Source: AP-15 sp963788085 (GTDB lineage Bacteria > Pseudomonadota > Alphaproteobacteria > ATCC43930 > CGMCC-115725). Taken from it: DNA of 64,000 nucleotides. The stretch spans positions 1 through 64,000 of the forward strand of contig CAWBFS010000031.1 of assembly GCA_963788085.1 (NCBI GenBank), read 5' to 3'. Below the pieces are notes generated by a model. That model had not been told where the DNA came from and did no database searches. It was given only the letters and a program-made list of their open reading frames with translations. Of this stretch, positions 1 to 8,536 are shown piece after piece (the stretch's first letter is position 1; every line of letters begins with the position of its first letter). Position numbers and translations under genes: made by a program.

Positions 1-21
1 AGCTGGCTGAAGCCATGGGCC

Positions 22-333
22 CTACGGTTTGACGTACACCGTCTCCCCTTCGACGCGGACCTGATAGACAGCGACCGCAGTCGACACCGGCCCATTCACC
101 AGCTCGCCGGTGCGCACATCGAATTGGGCGAAGTGGAGGGGGCACTCGATCAAATATCCGTCGAGCTTGCCCCGCGACAATGGCGCGTTGCGGTGCCCGC
201 AAACATCGCTGATCGCGTAGAATGTGCCCTCCACATTGGCCAACACGCGACGTTCCCCGTTGACCGCGACCCACTTCATTTGGCCGGGCGACAACTCGGA
301 GGCCTTGGCCACCGGAACAAACCCATCGGGCAT
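22..333 (-). CDS. Rieske [2Fe-2S] ferredoxin
   Basis: A 103-residue soluble Rieske-type ferredoxin. The cluster ligands are visible as C45-x-H47 and C64-x-x-H67, the usual Rieske spacing. There is no signal peptide or membrane segment, so it is probably a cytoplasmic electron carrier for an oxygenase. It lies downstream of an amidohydrolase on the same strand, separated by a 64-bp gap that holds a GC-rich hairpin, so co-transcription is plausible. No oxygenase large subunit is visible nearby, so its partner is unknown. Family assignment is secure; the specific role is inference. Confidence 0.9.
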   Translation of the reverse strand: MPDGFVPVAKASELSPGQMKWVAVNGERRVLANVEGTFYAISDVCGHRNAPLSRGKLDGYLIECPLHFAQFDVRTGELVNGPVSTAVAVYQVRVEGETVYVKP

Positions 334-340
334 AGAGTAG

Positions 341-395
341 CGGGCCTTCTCCCTCTCCCCGCCTGGCGGGGAGAGGGCTGGGGTGAGGGGCTATG
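341..395. repeat. GC-rich intergenic palindrome (family A)
   Basis: A perfect 13-bp inverted repeat (351-363 with 365-377) begins CCCTCTCCCC and is followed by a GGGGTGAGGGG tail. Copies or halves of the same family occur at 7022-7160, 24655-24765, 35512-35592, 49368-49545, 62148-62195 and 63055-63085. It sits between two same-strand genes and could stabilise or attenuate the transcript. Confidence 0.8.
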
Positions 396-397
396 CG

Positions 398-1544
398 CTA
401 ATTCGGCCTGAACCCGAACAGCTTCGCCGCATTGTCCGAGGTGATCGCGCGGCGGTCCGCCTCGGGAACGCCCTTGAAGATCCGCCCCAGAAAATCCTGA
501 GACTTTGGCCAGGTCGAATTCGGCATGCGGGAAGTCGCTGCCCCACAGCATCGTCTCGACGCCGATCTTGTCGCGCATTTGCACGCCGAGCTCGTCTTCC
601 ATGAACTCGACGAACATGTTGCGCCGCCAGTAATCGCTGGGCAGCAGGCCTTCGCGCGACTTCCAGCCCTTGGTGAACACCGGCCGCTCGCGATAGGTGA
701 AGTCCATCTGCTGCAGCCAGTGCGGGATCCACGCGGTCTCGTGCTCGACCGAGCCGGCCTTGAGCCGCGGGTAACGGTCGAAGACGCCGGCAAACAGCAT
801 CGAGGACAGCGAATACCGCACCCAGTAATCGGTCGTGGAGCGGCCGGCGCCGGTCATCTCGGCGACGTTCATCGTGAATTCGTTGCCGGGGACGCCGTTG
901 CGCGGGGTGGCGATGTGCAACAGCAGCGGCAGCCCGAGATCCTGCGCGGTCCACCACAGGCGGTCGTAGATCGGATGACTATAGGGCTTGTCGGGCAATG
1001 GCGAGACCGGGATGAAAGCCCCGACGAGCCCCAGTTTCTTGCACCGCTCGAGCTCCTGGCAGCCCTCGTTGACATCGTCGACATTGAGCATGCCGATCCC
1101 CTTCAGGCGCTCGGGATAGGGCTTACAGAAATCGGCGATCCAGTCGTTGTAGACGCGGCAGATCTCGGTCAGCAGCTCGCTGTCCGGGATGCGATACCAG
1201 AAGAGGCCCTGGCTCGGCTGCAGGCACGATCCCCAGACGCCGTCCTCTTCATTCTCGCGGATCATCGCGTGGGCATCGTAGCCGCCCTTGCGGACATCCT
1301 CCCAGACGCCGAGGAAATCGATCTGCGAGGGGTCCTCGAAACGCTGGCCGGCCTGCATGACCGCTCCGAGCGTCCCGACCTGCATGCCGTCGAGCACCCA
1401 GGCGTCATATTCCCGGCCGGTCGGGGTCTTGCGGCGCTCCATCTTGGGCGCCCGGTCGCGGAACCTCGGCTCGATACGCCCGGTATACATGTCCGGCGGT
1501 TCGACGATGTGAGAATCCGCCGAGATCAGCTTGTACTCCGCCAT
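398..1544 (-). CDS. Amidohydrolase (family 2), +1 frameshift near the 3' end
   Basis: A metal-dependent hydrolase or decarboxylase of the amidohydrolase-2 family, about 381 residues. The start ATG at 1544 is preceded by a strong GGAGGAGG ribosome site. Metal-site motifs are D10-x-H12 (ADSHIVEPPD), a central LLLHIATP histidine, and the late WGSDFPHAEFD aspartate. After codons for DLAK the frame changes: an extra A in an AAA run (plus-strand ttt, 504-506) separates the last ~35 residues, which carry the family ending (FLGRIFKGVPEADRR...NAAKLFGF). The total span is 3n+1, consistent with one inserted base. Substrate unknown; members of this family often act on aromatic acids, which would fit the neighbouring Rieske ferredoxin. 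Confidence 0.85.
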
Positions 1545-1701
1545 CACAGACCTCCTCCGTTGCCGCCGAGTGCGTTCGGCCCGTTGCGCCAAAATGACCC
1601 AATTCGTCGGGTCGAACCTAGGACCCGGTGAGGGGCTAGTCAAGCAACCCCGGGCACCCCCGCGACGCCAGCTGACGGGAGTGTGAAAACGCAAGATCGC
1701 G

Positions 1702-2124
1702 TTAGATTTTTGAAAATGACAAGTCGCAGTGGCGCGACTGGTCACGAGTTCCTGTACCGGAGCAAGTCGTAAACTGTGCGGTTGCCGTATAGTGAATCGG
1801 GGAGCCGGCATGCACGCGACTGAGGCTGTAATCGGGGTCGCCCGTTAGACCCTCCATCGTCAAATGCGCTACGCCGGTCGGCCCGACTTGCCCGCGCAGC
1901 GTTCCCGAAGGGATGTTGCCGGGATTGTTGTATTGACCCAGAAGCGAGCCGTCCCGCACCTGGGCAGTGAATTGCCAGCGGTATGCCCTGGCTCCATCTG
2001 GTGCCTGAGCGCAGGCCACCACCACAGTCCATGACCCGTCAAACGGGCCGGTTGCGACCGCAGTGCTCGGGACGAGCGCCAAGCCGAGGGCAGCCAACCG
2101 TCGCACACCGAACGCATTTCGCAT
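1702..2124 (-). CDS. Small secreted protein of unknown function
   Basis: A 140-residue protein with a clear N-terminal signal peptide (basic start MRNAFGVRR, hydrophobic core, AVA-type cleavage site near residue 24). The mature part contains FDGSWTVVVACAQAPDG and a beta-rich pattern ending with a pair of cysteines (FTTCSGTG, RHCDLSF). This resembles periplasmic proteins that begin with a DGxW motif, but I do not recognise the family. It stands alone between the amidohydrolase and a divergent transporter. Confidence 0.55.
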   Translation of the reverse strand: MRNAFGVRRLAALGLALVPSTAVATGPFDGSWTVVVACAQAPDGARAYRWQFTAQVRDGSLLGQYNNPGNIPSGTLRGQVGPTGVAHLTMEGLTGDPDYSLSRVHAGSPIHYTATAQFTTCSGTGTRDQSRHCDLSFSKI

Positions 2125-2252
2125 TGATGAATACTCCCATCTCGGTGCCGGACCCTGGGCACCCTATCCGATGCAGCACGAGTAGGGCGAAAAAGCTGAC
2201 GGGTGGTTTTCTGTGCTCGACCGAGTGCCGCTTTTTATAGCAACATGGGCGG

Positions 2253-3470
2253 ATGACGTATCGGTTCGCCTTTGGTCGCGATGCCCGGGTCAACGCGCTG
2301 CTCGGCGCCGGGCACTTTCTGTCGCATTTCTACCAGCTCTGTCTGCCCCCGCTTTTCATCGCCTGGCAGCAGGCGTTCGATGTGTCTTTCGCCGAGCTGG
2401 GGCTGGCAATGGCGGTCATGGCGGGCGCGGCGGCGGTGATGCAGACCCCGATGGGGTTTCTCGTCGACCGCTACGGCGCACGGCCGTTCCTGATCGGCGG
2501 GACCCTGTTGATGACCCTGTCGGTCGCGGCAATGGGGCTGGCGACCGCCTATTGGCAGGTCGTCGCGCTGGCGTTGCTGTCTGGGGCCGGAAATTCGGTC
2601 TTTCACCCGGCAGATTACGCGATCCTCAGCGGCTCGGTCGATCGGGCGAAATTGGGACGGTCCTTCGCCTTTCACACCTTTACCGGTCATGTTGGCTTTG
2701 CCGCCGCCCCGCCGGCAACGGCCGCGCTGATGCTGCTGCTCGGTTGGCGCGGCGCGCTGCTGTTCATCGGCCTTCTGGGCCTTCCGGTCGTGGCGGCGAT
2801 CTTGTGGCAGAGCCGCATCCTGACCGATCAGGCCGGCGAGCCGCGCCGCCGCGCGGTAGCACCGGCTGCCGGCACGCGGCTGCTGCTGAGCCGCTCGGTA
2901 ATGATGTTCTTTGCGTTCTTCATGGTTTCGGCGATGGCCGGGGCGGGGATTCAATCCTGGCTGATCACCATCCTCCACCAGGTGCACGGCCTGGCGATCG
3001 AGGCTGCCTCTTCGGCCTTGACCGGGTATATGGTCGGCATGATCGGCGGCGTGCTGGTCGGCGGCTGGGTGGCCGACCGCACCGACCGGCATTTGCCGTT
3101 CGTCGTAATCCTGACCGTCGGCGCCGCGGCGCTGTTGTTGCTGACCGGTATCGTCTCGCTCGCCGAGTTGCCGACCATCGGCGTCCTCTTTGCCGCGGGG
3201 ATCATGACCGGGGCGAGCCGCACGCCGCGCGATGTGATGGTCAAGGATGCGGCGCCGCCGGGGCAGATCGGCAAGGTGTTCGGCTTTGTCAGCTCCGGCA
3301 TGTCACTCGGTGGCGCGATCATGCCGGTGCCCTACGGCATGCTCATCGATGCCGGGCGCCCGGATCTGGTGCTGGTCGTCGTCGCCGCGCTCCTGCTATT
3401 GAGCCTCATATGCGCCGGCGGCGCCCGCGTCAGGTTCCGCCGCGCGCCGGTGCCGGTGGCCGCGGAATAG
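2253..3470 (+). CDS. MFS transporter
   Basis: A 405-residue major facilitator superfamily protein with about 12 hydrophobic segments. The loop after TM2 carries an MFS motif A-like sequence (GFLVDRYGARP, residues ~70-80), and the equivalent in the second half is GGWVADRTDRHLP. The spacing and motifs match small-molecule efflux or uptake carriers of the inner membrane. Substrate cannot be read from sequence. It is monocistronic: the upstream neighbour is divergent and the downstream gene is convergent. Confidence 0.85.
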   Translation: MTYRFAFGRDARVNALLGAGHFLSHFYQLCLPPLFIAWQQAFDVSFAELGLAMAVMAGAAAVMQTPMGFLVDRYGARPFLIGGTLLMTLSVAAMGLATAYWQVVALALLSGAGNSVFHPADYAILSGSVDRAKLGRSFAFHTFTGHVGFAAAPPATAALMLLLGWRGALLFIGLLGLPVVAAILWQSRILTDQAGEPRRRAVAPAAGTRLLLSRSVMMFFAFFMVSAMAGAGIQSWLITILHQVHGLAIEAASSALTGYMVGMIGGVLVGGWVADRTDRHLPFVVILTVGAAALLLLTGIVSLAELPTIGVLFAAGIMTGASRTPRDVMVKDAAPPGQIGKVFGFVSSGMSLGGAIMPVPYGMLIDAGRPDLVLVVVAALLLLSLICAGGARVRFRRAPVPVAAE

Positions 3471-3666
3471 GCCTGCGGCAACTCGACTGCCAAGCGCAGG
3501 CCGGTTCTCCACCACCCGCGATCGCTGGGCCGGACGTGTTGCGTCAGCAACACCGGTGCCTTCGGACTGCGCGGAGGGCAGATCGACGAGGTGCATTACG
3601 CCGTCGTCGGGTTGGTCTGGCAGGAGGCTGATCGCGAGGGGCGGTGCCTTCGTCGGCTGAATGAAT

Positions 3667-4065
3667 TTACCTCTTTGGCGTGGCTGCGCTACTGCGCCTG
3701 GCGGTCACCTCGATCTCGATCTTCATGCGCGGATCGACGAGGCCGCAAAAGAGCGCCGTAGCCGCCGGGCGGATCGTGCCGAAGACCTCGCCCAGCACCG
3801 GCACAATCGCCGGCCAATCCGCGGCGTTCGGCACGTAATACCTCACGCGCACGACATCGGCGAGGCTTGCGCCCGCCTCGGCCAGCGCCTTCTCGATGTT
3901 GCGGAAGGCTTGGCGCGTCTGCTCCGCCGGGTCATCGGCAATAGTCATTTGCGCATAGTCGAACCCGGTCGTGCCGGCGACGAAGATCCACTCGCCGTCG
4001 ACGACAGCGCGGCTGTAACCGGCCTCGGCCTCGAAGGAAGAGCCCGACGAAATCAGCCGGCGCAT
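3667..4065 (-). CDS. RidA (YjgF/YER057c/UK114) family protein
   Basis: A 132-residue RidA-type protein. RidA enzymes hydrolyse reactive enamine or imine intermediates released by PLP and flavin enzymes. Features are the FVAGTTGFDY strand, the EQTRQAFRNIEKALAEAGASLADVVRVRYYV helix-strand unit (given in pieces), and the C-terminal RPAATALFCGLVDPRMKIEIE active-site region, although the classic arginine sits in a diverged context. It begins one base after the stop of the acyl-CoA dehydrogenase upstream and is almost certainly co-transcribed with it. Confidence 0.85.
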   Translation of the reverse strand: MRRLISSGSSFEAEAGYSRAVVDGEWIFVAGTTGFDYAQMTIADDPAEQTRQAFRNIEKALAEAGASLADVVRVRYYVPNAADWPAIVPVLGEVFGTIRPAATALFCGLVDPRMKIEIEVTARRSSAATPKR

Positions 4066-4066
4066 T

Positions 4067-5239
4067 TCACGCCGTCTCGGCGAAGATTTCGCGCCCGATC
4101 AGCATGCGACGGATTTCCGAGGTGCCCGCGCCGATCTCGTAGAGCTTGGCGTCGCGCAAAAGCCTCCCGGTCGGGTAGTCGTTGATGTAGCCGTTGCCGC
4201 CGAGAATCTGCACCGCATCGAGCGCCAGCGCCGTCGCTTTCTCGGCGGCGTAGAGGATAGCGCCCGCGGCATCCTTGCGCGTCGTCTGCCCGCGGTCGCA
4301 GGCCCCCGCCACCGCATAGACGTAGGATTTGCAGGCGCTCATCGTTGTATACATGTCGGCGATCTTGCCTTGGATCAGCTGGAACTCGCCGATCGCCTGA
4401 CCGAACTGCCGGCGGTCGTGAATATAGGGCACCACGACGTCGAGACAGGCCTGCATGATGCCGAGCGGACCCGCGGCCAGGACGGCGCGCTCGAAATCGA
4501 GGCCGCTCATCAGCACCTGCACGCCCTCGTCGATCGCGCCGAGAACGTTCTCGGCCGGCACTTCGCAATCCTCGAAGACCAGCTCCGAGGTGGGCGAGCC
4601 ACGCATCCCCAATTTGTCGAGCTTCTGCGCCGGCCGGAACCCCTTGAACCCCTTTTCGATCAGAAAGGCAGTGATGCCGCGCGGGCCGGCGTCGGGGCGG
4701 GTTTTGGCGTAGACAACCAATGTGTCCGCGTAATGGCCGTTGGTGATCCACAACTTCGTGCCGTTCAGGACGTAGTGGTTGCCCCTTTTGTCGGCGCGCA
4801 GCCGCATCGAGACGACATCCGAGCCGGCACCGGGCTCGCTCATCGCCAGTGCGCCGAGATGCTCGCCCGAGATCAGCTTCGGCAGATACTTGCGTTTTTG
4901 CGCTTCGGTTCCGTTGCGCCGGATCTGATTGACGCAAAGATTGGAATGCGCGCCGTAGGAGAGGCCGACCGAAGCGGAGCCGCGGCTGACCTCCTCCATC
5001 GCGACGCAGTGCGCGAGGTAGCCCATCCCGGCGCCGCCATATTCTTCCTCGACGGTGATGCCGTGCAGCCCGAGCGCGCCCATCTCGGGCCACAGCTCTA
5101 TCGGGAATCGGTCGGTCCGGTCGATCTCGGCGGCGAGCGGCGCGACCCGGTCCTCGGCAAAGCCACGGACTGTGGTCCGCAGCATGTCGATCTCCGGGCC
5201 GAGATCAAAATCGAGGGAAGCGAGCCGCGTGTTCTGCAC
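4067..5239 (-). CDS. Acyl-CoA dehydrogenase, probably isovaleryl-CoA dehydrogenase
   Basis: A 390-residue FAD acyl-CoA dehydrogenase. Signatures seen are ALAMSEPGAGSDV (flavin binding), KLWITNGHYAD, DRRQFGQAIGEFQLIQ and QILGGNGYINDYP near the C-terminus. A glutamate in LDFERAVLAAGPLG lies where isovaleryl-CoA dehydrogenases carry their catalytic base, rather than in the GTSEIRRMLIGRE segment, where it would be in short-chain enzymes. This favours leucine catabolism, but the other liu genes are absent, so the substrate is an inference. It is followed directly by ridA. Confidence 0.85.
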   Translation of the reverse strand: MQNTRLASLDFDLGPEIDMLRTTVRGFAEDRVAPLAAEIDRTDRFPIELWPEMGALGLHGITVEEEYGGAGMGYLAHCVAMEEVSRGSASVGLSYGAHSNLCVNQIRRNGTEAQKRKYLPKLISGEHLGALAMSEPGAGSDVVSMRLRADKRGNHYVLNGTKLWITNGHYADTLVVYAKTRPDAGPRGITAFLIEKGFKGFRPAQKLDKLGMRGSPTSELVFEDCEVPAENVLGAIDEGVQVLMSGLDFERAVLAAGPLGIMQACLDVVVPYIHDRRQFGQAIGEFQLIQGKIADMYTTMSACKSYVYAVAGACDRGQTTRKDAAGAILYAAEKATALALDAVQILGGNGYINDYPTGRLLRDAKLYEIGAGTSEIRRMLIGREIFAETA

Positions 5240-5258
5240 GGGTCTGACTGTGTCTCAT

Positions 5259-5333
5259 CGAGATTGCTTCGCTACGCTCGCAATGACCCCAACGAAGGTT
5301 GTCGTTGCGAGGAGCGGAGCGACGAAGCAATCT
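5259..5333. repeat. Interspersed palindromic repeat (family B)
   Basis: The outer arms GAGATTGCTTCG (5259-5270) and CGAAGCAATCTC (5322-5333) are perfect inverted complements, with further complementary TGCGAG/CTCGCA blocks inside. This is a widespread rhizobial-type intergenic element. It lies upstream of the acyl-CoA dehydrogenase and just beyond the tRNA 3' end. Confidence 0.75.
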
Positions 5334-5353
5334 CGGTGGTCGGCGGCTGCGGC

Positions 5354-5440
5354 TGGTGCGGTCGAGAAGACTCGAACTTCCACGGAGTTTCCCCCACAGC
5401 GACCTCAACGCTGCGCGTCTACCAATTCCGCCACGACCGC
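5354..5440 (-). tRNA. tRNA-Leu (GAG)
   Basis: An 87-nt class II tRNA read on the minus strand. The acceptor arms GCGGTCG and CGACCGC pair perfectly, the discriminator is A, and the 3' CCA is encoded. The anticodon stem CAGCG/CGCTG encloses the loop TTGAGGT, giving anticodon GAG (leucine CUC/CUU). A long variable arm and the T-loop GTTCGAGTC are present. Confidence 0.96.
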
Positions 5441-5489
5441 ACGACAGGGCCGGCGTGATTAGCAAATCCGGCCCACTATATCAAGCCGT

Positions 5490-6173
5490 ATGGACCTTGA
5501 AATGGTAACGGCACCGGACGGGATCGAGTGGCGGGTCAGCGAAACACCGGTCGAATATGCCGCTGCGGTCGAGGAAATGGAGAGGCGTATCGCAGCGATC
5601 CGTGCCGGCGCGGCCACCGAGTTCGTCTGGTTGCTCGAGCATCCGCCGCTCTACACCGCCGGGACCAGCGCGCGCGACGAGGAGCTGATCGAGGCGGGGC
5701 GGTTGCCGGTGCATCGTACCGGCCGGGGCGGCCGTTATACCTATCACGGCCCCGGCCAGCGGATCGCCTATGTCATGCTGGATCTGCGCCGGCGGGGGCA
5801 GGATGTGCGCTGCTATGTGCACCAGCTCGAGGAATGGATCATCCGGACACTCGCGCGGTTCCAGGTGCGCGGCGAGCGGCGCGACGGCCGCGTTGGCATA
5901 TGGGTCGTGCGGCCTTCGGGGAACGAGGAGAAGATCGCCGCGATCGGCGTCCGCGTGCGTCAGTGGGTCACTTATCACGGTCTTGCGATCAATATTGACC
6001 CCGAGCTCGAGCATTACCGCGGCATTGTTCCGTGCGGGATCGCCGAGCACGGCGTGACCTCGCTCGCTGAACTCGGTGTCGCCGCCACCATGGCGGAGAT
6101 CGACACGGCGCTGAGGTGCGCGTTCGCGGAGGTGTTCGAGGCTCCACCCCTCTGCCGCCCCGAGCGGAGCTGA
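5490..6173 (+). CDS. lipB: Octanoyl-[ACP]:protein N-octanoyltransferase
   Basis: A 227-residue LipB that moves octanoate from acyl carrier protein to lipoyl domains of 2-oxoacid dehydrogenases. Diagnostic motifs are RGGRYTYHGPGQ (residues ~70-81), the lysine in NEEKIAAIGVRV, and the catalytic cysteine in IVPCGIAEHGVTS. Length and architecture are normal. It is transcribed divergently from the tRNA-Leu gene, and its 3' end converges on lolD. Confidence 0.95.
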   Translation: MDLEMVTAPDGIEWRVSETPVEYAAAVEEMERRIAAIRAGAATEFVWLLEHPPLYTAGTSARDEELIEAGRLPVHRTGRGGRYTYHGPGQRIAYVMLDLRRRGQDVRCYVHQLEEWIIRTLARFQVRGERRDGRVGIWVVRPSGNEEKIAAIGVRVRQWVTYHGLAINIDPELEHYRGIVPCGIAEHGVTSLAELGVAATMAEIDTALRCAFAEVFEAPPLCRPERS

Positions 6174-6335
6174 TGAGAATGCATTTTTCAATGCCTTGAA
6201 GCTGACCTTGGCCGTTTTTCTCGGCTTTCTTATTCCGGCCATGTGGCTCGCCTGAGCGCCTCCCGAGCCAGGTCGAATGCAGCTGCGGCGTCGAAGATTC
6301 ATTGTGCCTCGGCACCGTTTTTTTTCAGTCCCAAT

Positions 6336-7019
6336 TCAGTCGAGCGGCTTCAGCCGCCCGTCTTCGAGGCCGACGATGCGGTCGAGGCGGCCAGCGAGCT
6401 CGAGGTTGTGGGTGGCGATCAGCGCGGCCAAGCCGGTGTGGCGCACGAGGTCCAGAAGTGTGCTCAGCACACCGTCGCCGGTCGCGTGGTCGAGGTTGCC
6501 GGTCGGTTCGTCGGCCAGCAGGATCCGGGGGTCGTTGGCGAGAGCGCGAACGATCGCAACGCGCTGCTGCTCGCCGCCCGACAGCCGCGCCGGGCGATGC
6601 CGGATGCGCGGCGCGAGACCGACGCGGTCGAGCAATTCCGCCGCCTTGCCGCGCGCCCGGCGGCGCGCGACGCCGGCGATCATCTGCGGCAGCATGACGT
6701 TTTCGAGTGCCGAGAATTCCGGCAGGAGGTGGTGGAATTGGTACACGAAACCGATCTCTGAGCGCCGCAGCAAAGTGCGGCGCTCGTCTGACAGGCCGCC
6801 GCAATCTTCCCCGCCGATCAGCACGGCGCCGCCATCGGGGCGTTCGAGCAATCCTGCGACATGCAATAAGGTCGACTTGCCGGCGCCCGACGGACCAACC
6901 AGCGCGACGATCTCGCCCGGTCGCAGCACGAGATCGACGCCGTTCAGCACCCTGAGCTCGGTTCCGGCCAGCCGGAAGACGCGGCGCACACCCTGCAATT
7001 CGAGGGCCTCCCCGCTCAT
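6336..7019 (-). CDS. lolD: Lipoprotein-releasing system ATP-binding protein
   Basis: A 227-residue ABC ATPase: Walker A VGPSGAGKST (41-50), Q-loop YQFHHLLPEFSALENV, signature RLSGGEQQR (145-153), Walker B ILLADEPTGNLD (166-177). The FHHLLPEFSALENVMLP stretch is typical of LolD. With the upstream lolC gene it forms the inner-membrane machine that extracts lipoproteins for outer-membrane transfer. The 158 bp between lolC and lolD hold repeat elements. Confidence 0.93.
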   Translation of the reverse strand: MSGEALELQGVRRVFRLAGTELRVLNGVDLVLRPGEIVALVGPSGAGKSTLLHVAGLLERPDGGAVLIGGEDCGGLSDERRTLLRRSEIGFVYQFHHLLPEFSALENVMLPQMIAGVARRRARGKAAELLDRVGLAPRIRHRPARLSGGEQQRVAIVRALANDPRILLADEPTGNLDHATGDGVLSTLLDLVRHTGLAALIATHNLELAGRLDRIVGLEDGRLKPLD

Positions 7020-7021
7020 GA

Positions 7022-7160
7022 AGCCCCTCTGCGCCCTTTAGGGGGGAGAGGGAGAGGCCCGCGACGCGCGAGGGTGAGGTGGGTGGCGCTGCAGCCTGGA
7101 TCGGATACCCCCCTCACCCCAACCCTCTCCCCCCGCGAGCAGGGGGCGAGGGGGATAAAG
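7022..7160. repeat. Two family A palindromic elements between lolC and lolD
   Basis: Complementary blocks (GGGGGGAGAGGGAGAGG..., AGGGTGAGGTGGG and CCCCTCACCCCAACCCTCTCCCCCC) fill almost the entire lolC-lolD spacer. The blocks are larger than at other sites and look like a compound copy. Strong mRNA structure is expected inside the operon. Confidence 0.75.
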
Positions 7161-7177
7161 GCGGCAAGCATGAGCGC

Positions 7178-8422
7178 TTACTCGTAGCGCAGAGCTTCGA
7201 CTGGGTCGAGCCGGGCGGCGCGCCAGGACGGATATAGGGTGGCAAGGAAGGAGAGGGCGAGCGCCATGATCACGACGGCGGCGACCTCGCCGGTGTCGAT
7301 GCGCGCCGGAATGCGGGTGAAGAAATAGATCTCGGCGGCAAACAGATCGGTGCCGATGATTCTTTGAATTGCTTGGCGGATCGCTTCGATATTGTCAGTG
7401 AAGAGAAGACCGAGGACAAAGCCGGCGACGGTGCCGATGACCCCGATGCTGGCGCCGCTCAGCACGAAAATGCGCAGGATCATCGCGCGCGAGGCGCCCA
7501 TCGTGCGCAGGATCGCGATATCGCGCCCCTTGTCCTTCACCATCATGATCATGCTGGAAATGATGTTGAACGCCGCGACGACGATGATCAATGTCAGGAT
7601 CAGAAACATCACGTTGCGCTCGATCTCGACCGCGTTGAACAGGCTCGAATTGGCCTGCTGCCAATCGACGATGCGCACGCGGCCGGCGAGCGCGGCGCCA
7701 ATCAGGCGGCGCTGCTCGCGCACCCGGTCCGGGTCGGCGGTGAAGACTTCCAGGCTCGAGACCGCCTCGGGAAGACGGAAGAACAGCTGCGCCGCGTCGA
7801 GCGGCGCGTAGATGAAGCTGTTGTCGTATTCGTACATGCCGACATTGAACAGCGCGACGACATGGTAGGTCTTGACGCGCGGCATCGTGCCGAACGCGGT
7901 GGCGGTGCCCTCAGGAGAAATCACCGTGATCGGGCTGCCGACAGCAACCCCGAGTCGGCGCGCGAGGCGATCGCCGACCGCGACGCCGTCGTCGCTGAAA
8001 TCAGAGAGCGAGCCCTGGATGATGTGGTCGGCCAGCAACGGCAATGAACGCAAATCGTCGGGCCGGATGCCGCGCACCAGCGCGCCCGCCGCACCAGCCT
8101 CTGAGGTCGCCATTACCTGACCCTCGACGATCGGAGTAACCCGAGTGATCCCCGTAATTTCCCGAATTTTTTGCGCGGCCGTATCGAAATCGGGGAGCCC
8201 GCCGCTCAACGCGTAGACCCCGAGATCGCCGTTGAGTCCGAGAATGCGGGCGAGCAGGTCGGCGCGGAACCCGTTCATCACCGACATGACAATGATCAGG
8301 GTGGCGACACCGAGCGCGATTCCGAGCAGCGAAAAGATCGCGATGACCGAAACGAACCCTTCCTGCCGCCGCGCCCGCAAATAGCGGAACGCGACCATCC
8401 GCTCGAAAGCGTTGAAGATCAT
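7178..8422 (-). CDS. lolC: Lipoprotein-releasing system transmembrane protein LolC/LolE
   Basis: A 414-residue FtsX-like permease. It has an N-terminal membrane helix after FERMVAFRYLRARRQEGF, a large periplasmic domain (residues ~45-260), and three C-terminal membrane helices ending in TLYPSWRAARLDPVEALRYE, the hallmark of LolC/LolE. Alphaproteobacteria usually have a single fused-function LolC/E, which fits the one permease seen here. Order proS-lolC-lolD on one strand is a familiar alphaproteobacterial arrangement. Confidence 0.93.
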   Translation of the reverse strand: MIFNAFERMVAFRYLRARRQEGFVSVIAIFSLLGIALGVATLIIVMSVMNGFRADLLARILGLNGDLGVYALSGGLPDFDTAAQKIREITGITRVTPIVEGQVMATSEAGAAGALVRGIRPDDLRSLPLLADHIIQGSLSDFSDDGVAVGDRLARRLGVAVGSPITVISPEGTATAFGTMPRVKTYHVVALFNVGMYEYDNSFIYAPLDAAQLFFRLPEAVSSLEVFTADPDRVREQRRLIGAALAGRVRIVDWQQANSSLFNAVEIERNVMFLILTLIIVVAAFNIISSMIMMVKDKGRDIAILRTMGASRAMILRIFVLSGASIGVIGTVAGFVLGLLFTDNIEAIRQAIQRIIGTDLFAAEIYFFTRIPARIDTGEVAAVVIMALALSFLATLYPSWRAARLDPVEALRYE

Positions 8423-8430
8423 GCTTGTTT

Positions 8431-8535
8431 GCGTCGCCCCCGCGAAAGCGGGGGCCCAGAGCCTGCCCCTGGCTTGAACAGGGGGTGAGCGATGAATACC
8501 GTGGCCTCTAGGTTCCCGCTTCCGCGGGAACGACG
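8431..8535. repeat. Paired REP-like hairpins (family C) between proS and lolC
   Basis: Two perfect 8-bp hairpins bracket the spacer: GCCCCCGC-GAAA-GCGGGGGC (8436-8455) and GTTCCCGC-TTCC-GCGGGAAC (8512-8531). Their location in a same-strand spacer, without a T-run, suggests an intercistronic stabiliser more than a terminator. Confidence 0.8.
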
Positions 8536-8536
8536 G

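Noticed and set aside
6174..6335. A short hydrophobic peptide after lipB (NAFFNALKLTLAVFLGF)
   Set aside because: No start codon in frame; it would need a further frameshift. It may be real but cannot be supported.
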